64,000 nucleotides of DNA from Drosophila pseudoobscura (GCF_009870125.1 NC_046679.1:62001-126000); one strand, 5' to 3'; numbered from the stretch's first letter, positions 39,934-51,498 are shown. The notes: generated by a model not told the origin, from the letters alone. Translations and numbers: made by a program.

Positions 39934-42072
39934 ATGGTACGTAAACCGTGTCCGAAATCCAAGAAGAAGACCAATTTGGCCTCAAGTGCTCCCTGCTCGG
40001 ACAATGAAATGGATCTGCATTCCCCCTCGGTACTAATGTCGGGAATCTCACAAAGTGACTTACGCCCCCTTTCCTGTCGATCGAGCTCACTGGCCGATCT
40101 GACCAGTGATATGCCATCAACCTCAGCTGCCGCTGCAGCCAAGTTGATGCAGGCCCCGATCACTGTGAAGCCATTGCTAGCCCCCCCCTCTGCCATGCTG
40201 ACCAGAGCCTCTGCTGCTACTGCCTCTGCTGCTACTGCCTGTGCTGCCATTCCTGGTGCTGCTGCTAAAGCCACCGCCCCTACTCGCGTAGCTTCCGCTG
40301 CAGCTAAACGCCCATCAACATCTACAGTTCCTAGTGCTGCTCGTGTAGGTGCTGCTCAACGCACGCCAGTTCCCACTGGTGCTGCCCGTGCTGCTGCTGC
40401 CTCTACTGCTACCTGTGCCCCTGGCAGTTCTGCCACTGCTGACGCTACCAATCCTACTGCCCTTGCAGCATCCGTGCCGAGCCAGATGACCCTGCACGAG
40501 ATTCTCAAGGAGCAGCGGGAAAAACTTGCAAAGGAGAGGAAGGTGATGGCCATGCTGAAGGCCGAGTCGGAGGCCCGTAACAAGAAGCGGACGACCACCC
40601 TGGCCTCGCCGATTACAAAGGTGTCGGCCAAGATGGTCAAACGGATTGTATCCTCCAAGGAGAAGCGGGACCCAAATCAGATGAGTACATCAAACTATTA
40701 TAACATTCTCTCTGATGCTGATATGGATGTGGATGCTGACTGCAGCGAGGGAGAGACGGAAGCCGAGGAACCTGTTCCCACAAACAGGCCCTCTACTTCT
40801 CATACCACCCCCCCGCCTGCCCCTACTACTGCGCACGCTAACAATGCTGCTGCTACTGCTGACGCCAAAATTGTGCGGCCAGCCCCTATTTACATTCCTA
40901 ATGTTACAGACATCTTTCCCCTGCTACAGTGCTTCGATAAGGCCATTGGCGCTGGTACATATGATACCAGGCCTGCCGCTAATAGGTCATTGAAGGTAAT
41001 GTGCCACACTATAGATGGACATAGGGCCCTGATCCGGCTCCTAAACGAGGGACAAGGTGTTGAACACCATACGTTTCGCCTGAAAAGCGAGAGGGGAATG
41101 CGTATTGTTATACGCCACCTGCACCGCTCCACACCCACAGATTGGGTGCGTGAACAGCTCGGAAGACTCGGATATAAAGTGAGGCATATTGCCAATATCT
41201 TTAAAAGGTTTACAAAGGAGCCACTGGACCTGTTCGAGGTTGAGCTAGAGCCTCAGGACATTAACAATAACATCTATGAACTAACGGCAATCTGCAGCCA
41301 AAGGGTCAAGGTGGAGAAGCCCATACGTGCGCCAGGTGTTCCTCAGTGCCATAAGTGTCAGATGTTTGGGCACTCGAAGAATTACTGCAACCGAGCAGTT
41401 ATTTGTTTGAAGTGCGGCGATAAACACGAGCCTAAGGACTGCCCCAAGAAGCGGGAGGAGGTGCCGAAATGCGCAAATTGTGATGGTCCCCATGTTGCCA
41501 GCTACCGTGGCTGTGTGAAGTATAAGGAGTACTGCAACAAGAGAAGAAATGGGTTAGTTCAGACCAACAATATGCTAAATAAACTTTCGATGCCTACCTT
41601 ACCCGCCACTCAGGGTTTGCGGCGTCCCCGCCAGCCACCCGTCATGAACCAGCAGGGATTTCCAGCACTGCAGCAACCTAGCCGCCGGCGAGCGCGCTCT
41701 GGCGCAAGAGCTCCTGCTCCTCCAGCTCAATTGAGCAGTTATGCCGATGCACTCCGCACACGGCAACCAGCGAGTCATTCCCAGCCTCTTCCTGGGAGGC
41801 AAGTATGGCATTCGGTGCCACCAACAGCAGCCACATCTGGATTCCAGCCCGTGGTGAGCAGTCAGAGTGTCCGTCCTAGCGATGAGCTCAGCCAGAAACT
41901 GGACTACCTCATCACCCTGCTGACTCAGGAGCGGATCCAGCATGCGGCCGCCGCTGCTGAATCTACTCAAAAGCTGGAAGGAAAAATGGACGTATTAATT
42001 GCTCAAATGACAAAGCTTACGGACTGTTTATACGCTAGCATTCAGGCGAATTCATTTGCCAGAAATGTATAA
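39934..42072 (+). CDS. gag: GP3 ORF1 Gag (TART-like, 712 aa)
   Basis: Nearly identical to GP2 Gag and the same length, because one deletion (a Ser-Pro block near residue 30) and one inserted Ser near 250 cancel. The RRM-like half and PRE_C2HC core, three zinc knuckles (CHKC, CLKC, CANC) and C-terminal coiled coil are intact. The second knuckle has HEPKDC for HDPKDC. The stop TAA overlaps the pol ATG as ATGTATAA. Expected to form ribonucleoprotein with its own RNA and possibly GO RNA (inference). Confidence 0.94.
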   Translation: MVRKPCPKSKKKTNLASSAPCSDNEMDLHSPSVLMSGISQSDLRPLSCRSSSLADLTSDMPSTSAAAAAKLMQAPITVKPLLAPPSAMLTRASAATASAATACAAIPGAAAKATAPTRVASAAAKRPSTSTVPSAARVGAAQRTPVPTGAARAAAASTATCAPGSSATADATNPTALAASVPSQMTLHEILKEQREKLAKERKVMAMLKAESEARNKKRTTTLASPITKVSAKMVKRIVSSKEKRDPNQMSTSNYYNILSDADMDVDADCSEGETEAEEPVPTNRPSTSHTTPPPAPTTAHANNAAATADAKIVRPAPIYIPNVTDIFPLLQCFDKAIGAGTYDTRPAANRSLKVMCHTIDGHRALIRLLNEGQGVEHHTFRLKSERGMRIVIRHLHRSTPTDWVREQLGRLGYKVRHIANIFKRFTKEPLDLFEVELEPQDINNNIYELTAICSQRVKVEKPIRAPGVPQCHKCQMFGHSKNYCNRAVICLKCGDKHEPKDCPKKREEVPKCANCDGPHVASYRGCVKYKEYCNKRRNGLVQTNNMLNKLSMPTLPATQGLRRPRQPPVMNQQGFPALQQPSRRRARSGARAPAPPAQLSSYADALRTRQPASHSQPLPGRQVWHSVPPTAATSGFQPVVSSQSVRPSDELSQKLDYLITLLTQERIQHAAAAAESTQKLEGKMDVLIAQMTKLTDCLYASIQANSFARNV

Positions 42073-45000
42073 TCCTAATGCTAACTACTCTACCCGCCAC
42101 CACAGCAATCTAAAGATTGTATTTTGGAACGCCTCGGGACTCCGAGGGAAGACAGCTGAACTTGCGGCATTTGCATGCAGACACGAAGTTGACGTTCTGA
42201 TGGTCTCTGAGTCTCATTTTAAAAACTCAGAGACCTTCAGCGTCAATGGATACTGTACTTACGGTGCCAATCACCCATCTGGGACTGGTCGTGGGGGATC
42301 CCTGCTCTTAATCAGAGCTGGAATCCTTCATATTGCCCTGCCAAACATAACAACGGACCACATTCAGTGTGCATCCGCTACCCTGACCCTGCCTGATGGT
42401 GGCCGACTGGTGGTCTCTTCCATTTACTGCCCCCCAATGCAGGAATGGACTGAGGAGGACTTCTTGGCACTGTTTGGTCAGCTGGGGCCGAGATTCATTG
42501 CTGCCGGCGATTGGAACGCAAAGAATTCATGGTGGGGAAACGCAAGGGCGTGCAGAAGAGGCGGAAAGCTGCTCAGGGCCGTTCAGGGAAGTAGCTGCAA
42601 CATCCTGGCTACTGGATCTCCAACTCACTACCCATATAACACTCGGCACACACCATCTGCGATCGACTTCGCGGTTTACAAGGGCGTGAGGGACGAGTTG
42701 CTGCGTATATCCCATCTGAATGACCTCTCATCTGATCATCTCCCAATGGTGGTTCAGTTGAGCATGTCTCCAGCGGAGGCGGTGAACAGGAGACGCCTCT
42801 TGCCCCCAGGGGCCAGCATATCGAGGTTCCAATCTTGGCTTGACTCGCACATCCATCTTAATACCGAGCTCAGGTCAGCAGAGGATGTTGATGACGCAGC
42901 TAGCATTCTGGAGAGGAACGTGTTGGAGGCAGCTGAACATGCCACAAGCGGTTTGAGGAGGCCCGTCCGACCTAGAGCCCAAGCTGAGTACCAGGTCAGC
43001 AATCGAATTCGGCTGATGATTGCCACCAAGAGACGCCTGAGGAACATGCTGAAGCGGAACCAGGACCCGGCAGTGCGACAGCTATACAACATGCTTGCTA
43101 ACAGGATACATAAGGAGCTGGAAGCGGACAAAGCCAGACGCGCGGATGCAATCATTGGCTCAATCGACCCCACCGATCGCTACAGCATGGCAAAGCTGTG
43201 GAGATTGACCAACGGATTGAAGCGGCAGCCACCAGCCAACCTGCCTGTGAGGAAGTATTGTGCGGACGGAGAGGATAATGCAGACGATCCCTGGTGTAAG
43301 AGCACGGAGGAGAAGGCAGAGTCCTTTGCGAGGCATCTGGAGCAGCGATTCAAGCCTGTACTGACCAGCGCGGCAGCCGACATACGAGCAATCGAGGAGT
43401 CTCTTGAAGAGTTTGGATCCCCTGGTCCCAATTTGAGATTCAGGGCGATCACTCTTCCTGAGATTGAGGCACAGGTCAAGGTACTGAAGGTGAAAAAGGC
43501 CCCAGGAATGGACAGGATCGACAACCGTACAATAAAAGCTCTACCCAAGTCTGCTCTTCTGTATTTTGCACTCATATGCAACAGCTCCCTCAGGATTGGT
43601 TGCTTTCCTAATAGGTGGAAGCGCGCAGCTGTTAGCATGATCCCCAAGCCAGGAAAACCCGCCGATAAGTTGGCATCTTATCGCCCTATCAGTCTGCTTT
43701 CGGGTCTGTCGAAACTGTTTGAGCGTCTCATTCTGACCAGGATGATGGAAGCTGATGGATTTGTCGAGGCTATTCCAAACCATCAGTTCGGCTTCAGACA
43801 GGTGCACGCGGCTGAACACCAATTGGGGAGAGTGACGAAGTTTATCCTATCCACCTACGAGAAGAACCTGTACTGCTCAGCCATCTACATGGACATTCAG
43901 GAGGCCTTCGACCGAGTCTGGCATGCGGGGTTGAAGCACAAAATGAAGCAGTTGTTACCGGCAGCAATATACAGAGTCTTGTCCCACTACTTGGACGATC
44001 GCACCTTCTACGTGGAATGCACAGGCGGCGTCAAATCAGGAAGCAAAATGATTGCAGCAGGCGTTCCTCAGGGCAGCGTACTTGGGCCTGTATTATACAA
44101 CTTGTATACATACGACATGCCGCTTCCTCGTGACAGTGGTATGCTCTTGGCCACTTATGCTGACGACACGGCAATCCTGGCGACTGGTATGAACCAGCTC
44201 ATGGCTACCAACAAGCTCAACCGCTTCCTGCACAGCATCTCCAACTGGGCAAAGAAATGGGGCATCAGCATCAACGCTTCCAAAACTGTGCACATAGTGC
44301 ATACGTTGCGCACGATCCAGCAGCCAGATGATGATTTGCAGCCGCACATCGCCGACCAGCGAATCAGTAGCGTCGCCGTGCACTCATATCTGGGGGTCAA
44401 GCTGGATGCTAAGCTACAGTTCCACCTGCACATCACCAACGTCGTCACCAAGGTCAGGGCAAGGGTCCAAAAACTGCGCTGGCTCCTGAACACCAACAGC
44501 AAATTGAACCTCAAAACCAAGGTAATGCTGTACAAGCAGATGATCGCACCGATCTGGCAGTACACATTGGCCGTATGGGGTCCATTAGCTACCAGCGCAG
44601 AATTTGGACGAATACAAGTCGAGCAGAACAAGACCCTACGGCTGATTTGCAATGCGCCATGGTACGTGAGGAACGACACCATCCACAGGGACCTGGAAGT
44701 GGACACGGTAGAGGCAGTCTACGAGAGGGCATGCAAAAGGTACTCGGAACAAATGAGATCACACCACAATATTGAGGCAGCCAAAGTGGTCAATGACCCT
44801 TATGTACCGCACAGAATCACAAGACCCCGGTACTCCGAGTACCTTAGCAAACACCTTCCCAAAGAACTCGCGAAGCACGAGTGGAACCGTATCGAGATGA
44901 TCCCAAATCAGCGCCCATACACCGAAGAAGAACAAATCAGCCACGACCGGAACCTTGATGACATGCGAAGGATGCTGATCAGGATGGATCGCCCAGTGTC

Positions 45001-45307
45001 GCCGCCAACAGAGTTCAATTACTACACAGAGGTCATACTGCCAAGACGGAGGCTACTGGAGCCTGCCCCCATAGCCACGATCGATCTGACGGTCAGCAGC
45101 AGAAGGCAGCGATTGGAGCGATTGGGACTGGCAATAGAAGCAGCACTGAACGACATAGCTGACACACATTCGCGGCACAGCGAGAACGGCCAAGGCAATG
45201 TAAGCACACACACACACACTAGCACAAATGCCCATGAGAGTCCACCACCGTCGGCAACAGGCTCAAGAAACACAGAAAATAACAGCCAAAATGCTCAGCA
45301 ACAGTGA
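42065..45307 (+). CDS. GP3 ORF2 endonuclease / reverse transcriptase (about 1080 aa)
   Basis: Intact pol with the same domain order as GP2: endonuclease with SESH, GDWNA and SDH motifs; RT with motif A YMDIQEAFDRVW, PQGSVLGP and YADD at 44156-44167 (residues 698-701); thumb and C-terminal domain. The start is the ATG at 42065; upstream in this frame only non-AUG codons lie before the gag-overlapping region. The stretch from about 43820 to 44700 is almost the same as in GP5, which suggests conversion or recent common origin. The C-terminal tail varies (SSRRQRLERLGLAIEAALND...). Probably functional. Confidence 0.94.
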   Translation: MYNPNANYSTRHHSNLKIVFWNASGLRGKTAELAAFACRHEVDVLMVSESHFKNSETFSVNGYCTYGANHPSGTGRGGSLLLIRAGILHIALPNITTDHIQCASATLTLPDGGRLVVSSIYCPPMQEWTEEDFLALFGQLGPRFIAAGDWNAKNSWWGNARACRRGGKLLRAVQGSSCNILATGSPTHYPYNTRHTPSAIDFAVYKGVRDELLRISHLNDLSSDHLPMVVQLSMSPAEAVNRRRLLPPGASISRFQSWLDSHIHLNTELRSAEDVDDAASILERNVLEAAEHATSGLRRPVRPRAQAEYQVSNRIRLMIATKRRLRNMLKRNQDPAVRQLYNMLANRIHKELEADKARRADAIIGSIDPTDRYSMAKLWRLTNGLKRQPPANLPVRKYCADGEDNADDPWCKSTEEKAESFARHLEQRFKPVLTSAAADIRAIEESLEEFGSPGPNLRFRAITLPEIEAQVKVLKVKKAPGMDRIDNRTIKALPKSALLYFALICNSSLRIGCFPNRWKRAAVSMIPKPGKPADKLASYRPISLLSGLSKLFERLILTRMMEADGFVEAIPNHQFGFRQVHAAEHQLGRVTKFILSTYEKNLYCSAIYMDIQEAFDRVWHAGLKHKMKQLLPAAIYRVLSHYLDDRTFYVECTGGVKSGSKMIAAGVPQGSVLGPVLYNLYTYDMPLPRDSGMLLATYADDTAILATGMNQLMATNKLNRFLHSISNWAKKWGISINASKTVHIVHTLRTIQQPDDDLQPHIADQRISSVAVHSYLGVKLDAKLQFHLHITNVVTKVRARVQKLRWLLNTNSKLNLKTKVMLYKQMIAPIWQYTLAVWGPLATSAEFGRIQVEQNKTLRLICNAPWYVRNDTIHRDLEVDTVEAVYERACKRYSEQMRSHHNIEAAKVVNDPYVPHRITRPRYSEYLSKHLPKELAKHEWNRIEMIPNQRPYTEEEQISHDRNLDDMRRMLIRMDRPVSPPTEFNYYTEVILPRRRLLEPAPIATIDLTVSSRRQRLERLGLAIEAALNDIADTHSRHSENGQGNVSTHTHTSTNAHESPPPSATGSRNTENNSQNAQQQ

Positions 45308-46019
45308 AGACTTACCGCCAGCATAGTCCCGTTCAGCCCCCAAGGAGGCAGCAGCAACCATGGCTGCCGCATCTGGACACAGAATACACACACGCACGAA
45401 GGAAAACACACAGAGTAGAAGACTCATGCGACCGACTGCCAAAAACGCGTCCGACCAAGGCGCTGCTGTTTGAAACTGTGAGCGTTAGCTTTTCTGCTGC
45501 GCAATTTCTGTCTCCTCCTTCTCCTATAGATCTCGAATTGCCGCCAGAGAAGTCCCTGAGAGGAAGAGAGAGGGCAACAACTGGAAGGTGGTGGATTTCT
45601 GCCATCTCCGCTGCCGAGACAACTGTCTGCTGCACAACCACACACACACACATACACACAGCACTCAACCCAATGCTGGCTGCCCCGGACCAGAGGGCGG
45701 AACAACAAAGGAAGAAGAATGAAGAAGGAATCAAAACAAACAATAGCTCTGGCTGCCCCGGACCAGTGGGCAGAGGAGAACCAAAAAGATGACAAAACAA
45801 ATAGAAGACAAGATATAAATAAGATAAACATGTAAATATATATATAATCGCCCTTCCCGCCAATGTGAGGCAACCAATATGTTCCCCCTTAATTATAATC
45901 TACATTTAAAATTTAAACTAAGTCTAGAGTATTATGCTTTAACTCTACCCACTCCCCCTCCCCCCTTTGGCAAACGGACTGTTTACCAAAGCGGAGAGAT
46001 ATATACAAAAGATGATTGC

Positions 46020-46037
46020 GCCGGCAGAACTGCCGGC
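46020..46037 (+). other. Conserved 8-bp hairpin in GP3 3' UTR
   Basis: GCCGGCAG-AA-CTGCCGGC. Confidence 0.68.
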
Positions 46038-46181
46038 AGAGGAGAATTCGCGCTGTGTAAAGCAATGTATTCGCTGCCTACGGCTGCTAAATAGCAGTCT
46101 GTAGACAGCTACATACATACATATTTATAAGATACAGCCCCAACAAATTGTACCCAAAATGCTAGAATGTAGTATTAGTAC

Positions 46182-46304
46182 AATAAAGTCCACATAACGT
46201 AACGTAGCCCTGGCTCCCCTAACCTGCTGGTCAGGCCAAGGCTCGAGCCGGGTTACGTTGCGTTATGATAGTTACGTAAAAAAAAAAAAAAAAAAAAAAA
46301 AAAA
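46182..46304 (+). terminator. GP3 3'-end module with A27 tail
   Basis: AATAAA 46182-46187; stem arms 46193-46216 and 46245-46267; cleavage after gttacgt (46277); A27 at 46278-46304. Folded distance from AATAAA to cleavage is about 15 nt. Confidence 0.7.
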
Positions 46305-46574
46305 TTACTGGAGCCCGCTCCCATAGCCACAATTGACTTGACGGTCAGCAGCAGAAGGCAGCGATTAGAGCAACTGGGCCTGGCAATAGAAGCAGCTATA
46401 AACGATATATCCAACGACCAGACGCCTGACACACACTCGCGGCACAGCGACAACGGCCAAGGCAATGGGAACACACACACACACACTAACGCAAATGCCC
46501 ATGAGAGTCAACCACCGCCAGCAACGGGAACAAGGAACACAGAGAATAACAGCCAAAATGTACAGCAGCAATGA
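46305..46574 (+). pseudogene. GP4 ORF2 C-terminal tail fragment (90 codons)
   Basis: In-frame remnant starting LLEPAPIATIDLTVSS and running to the stop. All catalytic parts are missing. It shows a variable tail with NDISNDQTPD, absent from GP2 and GP3 and similar in position to the ISTEQ insert in GP5 and GP7. No start codon, not expected to be translated. Confidence 0.85.
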
Positions 46575-47405
46575 AGACTCACCGCCAGCAAAGTCCCTTT
46601 CAGCCCCAAAGATTGCAACAACCATGGCTGCCACATTTGTACACAGAATATACACATGCACGAAGGAAAACACAGAAGTATATGCGAGCGCGACAAATAG
46701 CCGTTACGGAATGATCACTCTGACAAACATCTTCCCGAACCGAGCAACTAATAACATGGAAATGGACAACTGTGAACTTAAAAAGAGTAGAAGACTCATG
46801 CGACCGACTGCCAAAAAACGCGTCCGACCAAGGCGCCGCTGTTTCACAACTATGAGCGTTAGCATTTCTGCTGCGCAACTTCTGTTTCTCCTTCTCCTAC
46901 AGATCTCGTATTGCCGCCAGAGAAGTCCCTGAGAGGAAGAGAGAGGACAACAACTACTGGAAGGTGGTGGATTTCTGCCATCTCCACTGCCGAGACAACT
47001 GACTGCTGCGCATAACCGCATACACACACACCCACACATCCACACAGACACTCAACCCAATGCTGGCCGCCCCGGACCAGAGGGCGGAACAACAAGGAAA
47101 GAAGAAACGAAGAAGTAAACAAAAGAAGCAATAGCTCTGGCTGCCCCGGACCAGTGGGCAGAGGAGTATCGAAAACAAACAAAAAACGAATAGAAGACTA
47201 GATACAGAATAAGGAAAACATGTACATATATGTATATATATAATCGCCCTTTGTGCCAATGGCAACCAAATGTTCCCCTTAATTGATAGTTTAAATTTTA
47301 AATCTAAGTTAAGAGTATTATGCTTTAGCTCTACCCACTTCCCCTCCCCCCTTTGGCAAACGGACTGTTTACCGAAGTGGAGAGAGGTTCCCAAAATATG
47401 ATTGC

Positions 47406-47423
47406 GCCGGCAGAACTGCCGGC
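47406..47423 (+). other. Conserved 8-bp hairpin in GP4 3' UTR
   Basis: GCCGGCAG-AA-CTGCCGGC. Confidence 0.68.
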
Positions 47424-47566
47424 AGAAGAGAGTTCGTGCTGCCTAAAGCATTGTATATGCTGCCTACAGCTGCTAATAGCAGTTCGTAGACAGCAACTTA
47501 CATATATTTATAAGTAAAAATGCAGCCCCAATACATTGTACCTAAAATGCTAAGAAGTATCTGTAC

Positions 47567-47699
47567 AATAAAGTCCACATAGCGTAACGTAGCCCTGGCT
47601 CCCCTAACCTGCTGGTCAGGCCAAGGCTCGAGCCGGGTTACGTTGCGTTATGTTAGTTACGTATCGCCTCCGCTGCATACGACAAATAAAAAAAAAAAA
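47567..47699 (+). terminator. GP4 3'-end module: AATAAA, stem-loop, A12
   Basis: AATAAA 47567-47572; arms 47578-47601 and 47630-47652; the 3' end at acgacaaat precedes the A tail. Confidence 0.6.
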
Positions 47700-50348
47700 T
47701 TCGCGATCTACAAGGGCGTGAGGGATGAGTTGCTGCATATCTCCCATCTGAATGACCTCTCTTCCGATCATCTTCCAATGGTGATTCAGTTGAGCATGTC
47801 TCCAGCAGAAGCGGTGAACAGGAGACGCCTCTTGCCCCCAGGGGCCAGCATTTCAAGGTTCCAATCGTGGCTGGACTCGCACATCCATCTAAACACTGAG
47901 CTCAGGTCAGCAGAGGATGTTGATGACGCAGCTAGCATTCTGGAGAGGAACGTGTTGGAGGCAGCTGAACATGCCACAAGCAGTTTGAGGAGGCCCGTCC
48001 GACCTAGAGTCCAAGCCGAGTACCAGGTCAGCAATCGCATACGGCTGATGATTGCCACCAAGAGGCGCCTAAGGAATATGCTGAAGCGGAACCATGACCC
48101 AGCAGTGCGGCACCTGTACAACATGCTAGCCAACAGGATCCACAAGGAGCTAGAAGCGGACAAAGCCAGACGCGCGGACGCAATCATTGGTTCAATCGAT
48201 CCCACTGATCGCTACAGCATGGCAAAGCTGTGGAGATTGACCAATGGATTGAAGCGGCAGCCAGCAGCCAATTTGCCTGTGAGGAAGTTTTGTGCGGATG
48301 GAGAGAATAATGCAGATGATCCCTGGTGCAAGAGCACTGAGGAGAAGGCAGAGTCCTTTGCGAGGCATCTGGAGCAGAGATTCAAGCCTGTACTGACCAG
48401 CGCGGCAGCCGATATACGAGTCATCGAGGAGTCCCTTGAAGAGTTTGGATCCCCTGGTCCCAATTTGAGATTCAGGGCGATCACTCTTCCTGAGATTGAG
48501 GCACAGGTCAAGGTACTGAAGGTGAAAAAAGCCCCAGGAATGGACAGGATCGACAATCGGACTATAAAAGCTCTACCCAAGTCTGCTCTCCTGTATTTTG
48601 CACTCATATGCAACAGCTCCCTTAGGATTGGTTGTTTTCCTAACAGATGGAAGCACGCGGCTGTTAGCATGATCCCCAAGCCAGGAAAACCCGCCGATAA
48701 GTTGGCATCTTATCGCCCTATCAGTCTGCTTTCGGGTCTGTCGAAACTGTTTGAGCGTCTCATTCTGACCAGGATGATGGAAGCTGATGGATTTGTGGAG
48801 GCTATTCCAAACCATCAGTTTGGCTTCAGACAGGTGCACGCGGCTGAACACCAACTGGGGAGAGTGACGAAGTTTATCCTATCCACCTACGAGAAGAACC
48901 TGTACTGCTCAGCCATCTACATGGACATTCAGGAGGCCTTCGACCGAGTCTGGCATGCGGGGTTGAAGCACAAAATGAAGCAGTTGTTACCGGCAGCAAT
49001 ATACAGAGTCTTGTCCCACTACTTGGACGATCGCACCTTCTACGTGGAATGCACAGGCGGCGTCAAATCAGGAAGCAAAATGATTGCAGCAGGCGTTCCT
49101 CAGGGCAGCGTACTTGGGCCTGTATTATACAACTTGTATACATACGACATGCCGCTTCCTCGCGACAGTGGTATGCTCTTGGCCACTTATGCTGACGACA
49201 CGGCAATCCTGGCGACTGGTATGAACCAGCTCATGGCTACCAACAAGCTCAACCGCTTCCTGCACAGCATCTCCAACTGGGCAAAGAAATGGGGCATCAG
49301 CATCAACGCTTCCAAAACTGTGCACATAGTGCATACGTTGCGCACGATCCAGCAGCCAGATGATGATTTGCAGCCGCACATCGCCGACCAGCGAATCAGT
49401 AGCGTCGCCGTGCACTCATATCTGGGGGTCAAGCTGGATGCTAAGCTACAGTTCCACCTGCACATCACCAACGTCGTCACCAAGGTCAGGGCAAGGGTCC
49501 AAAAACTGCGCTGGCTCCTGAACACCAACAGCAAATTGAACCTCAAAACCAAGGTAATGTTGTACAAGCAGATGATCGCACCGATCTGGCAGTACACATT
49601 GGCCGTATGGGGTCCATTAGCTACCAGCGCAGAATTTGGACGAATACAAGTCGAGCAGAACAAGACCCTTCGACTGATTTGCAATGCGCCATGGTACGTG
49701 AGGAACGACACCATTCACAGGGACCTGGAAGTGGACACGGTTGAGGCAGTATACGAGAGGACATGCAAGAGGTACACGGAGCAAATGAAATCCCACCACA
49801 ACATTGAGGCAGCCAAAGTGGTCAATGACCCGTATGTACCACACCGTATCACTAGACCCCGGTATTCCGAGTATCTTGCCAAACACCTTCCCAAAGAACT
49901 CGCGAAACACGAATGGAACCGCATCGAGATGATCCCTAACCAGCGCCCGTACACGGAGGAGGACCAAATCAGCCACGACAGGAACCTCGATGAAATGCGG
50001 AGGATGCTGATCAGGATGGATCGCCCAGTGTCGCCGCCATCAGAGTTTAACTATTACACCGAGGTTATTCTGCCAAGACGGAGGTTACTGGAGCCTGCTC
50101 CCATAGCCACAATAGACTTGACGGTCAGCAGCAGAAGGCAACGATTAGAGCAACTGGGCCTGGCAATTGAAGCAGCGTTAAACGAGATATCCACCGAACA
50201 GATGCCTGACTCACATTCGCGGCACAGCGAGAACGGCCAAGGCAATGGAGGCACACACACACTCACTAACGCAAATGCCCATGAGAATCAACCACCACCA
50301 GCAACAGGAACAAGAAGCGCTGAAAACGTCCACCAAAATGCTCAGTAG
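47700..50348 (+). pseudogene. GP5 ORF2 fragment: RT domain intact, endonuclease mostly lost (882 aa)
   Basis: Begins FAIYKGVRDELL, so SESH and GDWNA are gone but SDH remains. The RT is complete (motif A YMDIQEAFDRVW; PQGSVLGP; YADD at 49188-49199), with C-terminal domain. The frame is open through the A-tail junction to 47643, but no AUG lies upstream in that extension; the first internal AUGs follow the SDH motif. A dead gene by origin, though an endonuclease-free RT product is conceivable from an internal AUG, since chromosome ends need no nick (inference). The tail carries ISTEQMPD. Confidence 0.85.
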
Positions 50349-51202
50349 CAGTGAAAACTTACCGCCAGAAAAGTCCCGTACAGCCCCTAAGAATGCAACA
50401 ACCATGGCTGCCACATTTGTACACAGAGCACACAAACGCACGAAAGAAACCACAAATATATGCGAGCGCGACGAATGCCACGGACAAAGAAGACACCGAA
50501 ATGGCCGTTACGGAGTGAGAACACTGACTAATATCTCCCCGAGCCGAAAAAATATATACATGGAAATGGACAACTGCGAATTTAAAAAGAGTAGAAGACT
50601 CATGCGACTGACTGCCAAAACGCGTCCGATCAAGGCGCCGCTGTTGAAAACTATGAGCGTTAGCATTTCTGCTGCGCAATTTCTGTTTCTCCTTCTCCTA
50701 CAGATCTTGAATTGCCGACAATGAAGTCCCTGAGAGGAAGAGAGAAGTCTACAACAACCACTGGAAGGTGGTGGATTTCTGCCATCCCCGCTGCCGAGAC
50801 AACTGTCTGATGCGCACAACCACACACACACACATACACACAGCACTCAACCCAATGCTGGCTGCCCCGGACCAGAGGGCGGAACAACAAAGAAAGAAGT
50901 ATGAAGAAGGAAACAAAACAAACAATAGCTCTGGCTGCCCCGGACCAGTGGGCAGAGGAGAACCAAAAAGATGACAAAAACAAATAGAAGACAAGATATA
51001 AATAAGATAAACATGTACATATATATATAATCGCCCTTCCCGCCAATGTAAGGCAACCAATATGTTCCCCCTTAATTATAGTCTACATTTAAAATTTAAA
51101 CTAAGTCTAGAGTATTATGCTTTAACTCTACCCACTCCCCCTCCCCCCTTTGGCAAACGGACTGTTTACCAAAGCGGAGAGATATACACAATGGATGACT
51201 GC

Positions 51203-51220
51203 GCCGGCAGAACTGCTGGC
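51203..51220 (+). other. Conserved 8-bp hairpin in GP5 3' UTR (one G-U pair)
   Basis: GCCGGCAG-AA-CTGCTGGC. Confidence 0.65.
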
Positions 51221-51369
51221 AATGAGATTTCTTGCTGTAAAAAGGAAAGCATTGTATTTGCTGCCTACTGCTGCTAAATAGCAGTTGGTAGACAGCTATA
51301 TACATACATATATATACACACAGCCCCAATAGATTGTACCTTAAATGCTAGTTTAAAAAGTATCTGTAC

Positions 51370-51498
51370 AATAAAGTCCACATAGCGTAACGTAGCCCTG
51401 GCTCCCCTAACCTGCTGGTCAGGCCAAGGCTCGAGCCGGGTTACGTTGCGTTATGTTAGTTACGTATCGCCTCCGCTGCATACGACACACAAAAAAAA
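51370..51498 (+). terminator. GP5 3'-end module: AATAAA, stem-loop, A8
   Basis: AATAAA 51370-51375; arms 51381-51404 and 51433-51455; tail A8 at 51491-51498. Confidence 0.6.

Larger units (their letters stand above)
39649..46304 (+). mobile_element. GP3: full-length TART-like gag-pol retrotransposon
   Basis: The 5' UTR (39649-39933) has the conserved inverted repeat and an 11-C tract. ORF1 is 39934-42072, ORF2 42065-45307. The 3' UTR is short (45308-46277), lacking part of the segment between the ORF2 stop and agtagaagactc that GP1/GP2 have. It ends at gttacgt plus A27, about 28 nt short of the usual GP terminus. Confidence 0.92.
46305..47699 (+). mobile_element. GP4: heavily 5'-truncated TART-like copy
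   Basis: It starts within the last 90 codons of ORF2, immediately after GP3's A27. The 3' UTR is 46575-47687, with an acceptor-like tract ending 46902, two CCGGACCAG motifs, hairpin 47406-47423, AATAAA 47567-47572, terminal stem 47578-47652 and tail A12 (47688-47699). From about 46785 it closely matches GP1. Confidence 0.9.
47700..51498 (+). mobile_element. GP5: 5'-truncated TART-like copy with most of pol
   Basis: It starts inside the endonuclease domain. The ORF2 remnant runs to 50348. The 3' UTR (50349-51490) has an acceptor-like tract (AG 50702-50703), two CCGGACCAG motifs, hairpin 51203-51220, AATAAA 51370-51375, stem 51381-51455 and an A8 tail. Confidence 0.9.
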
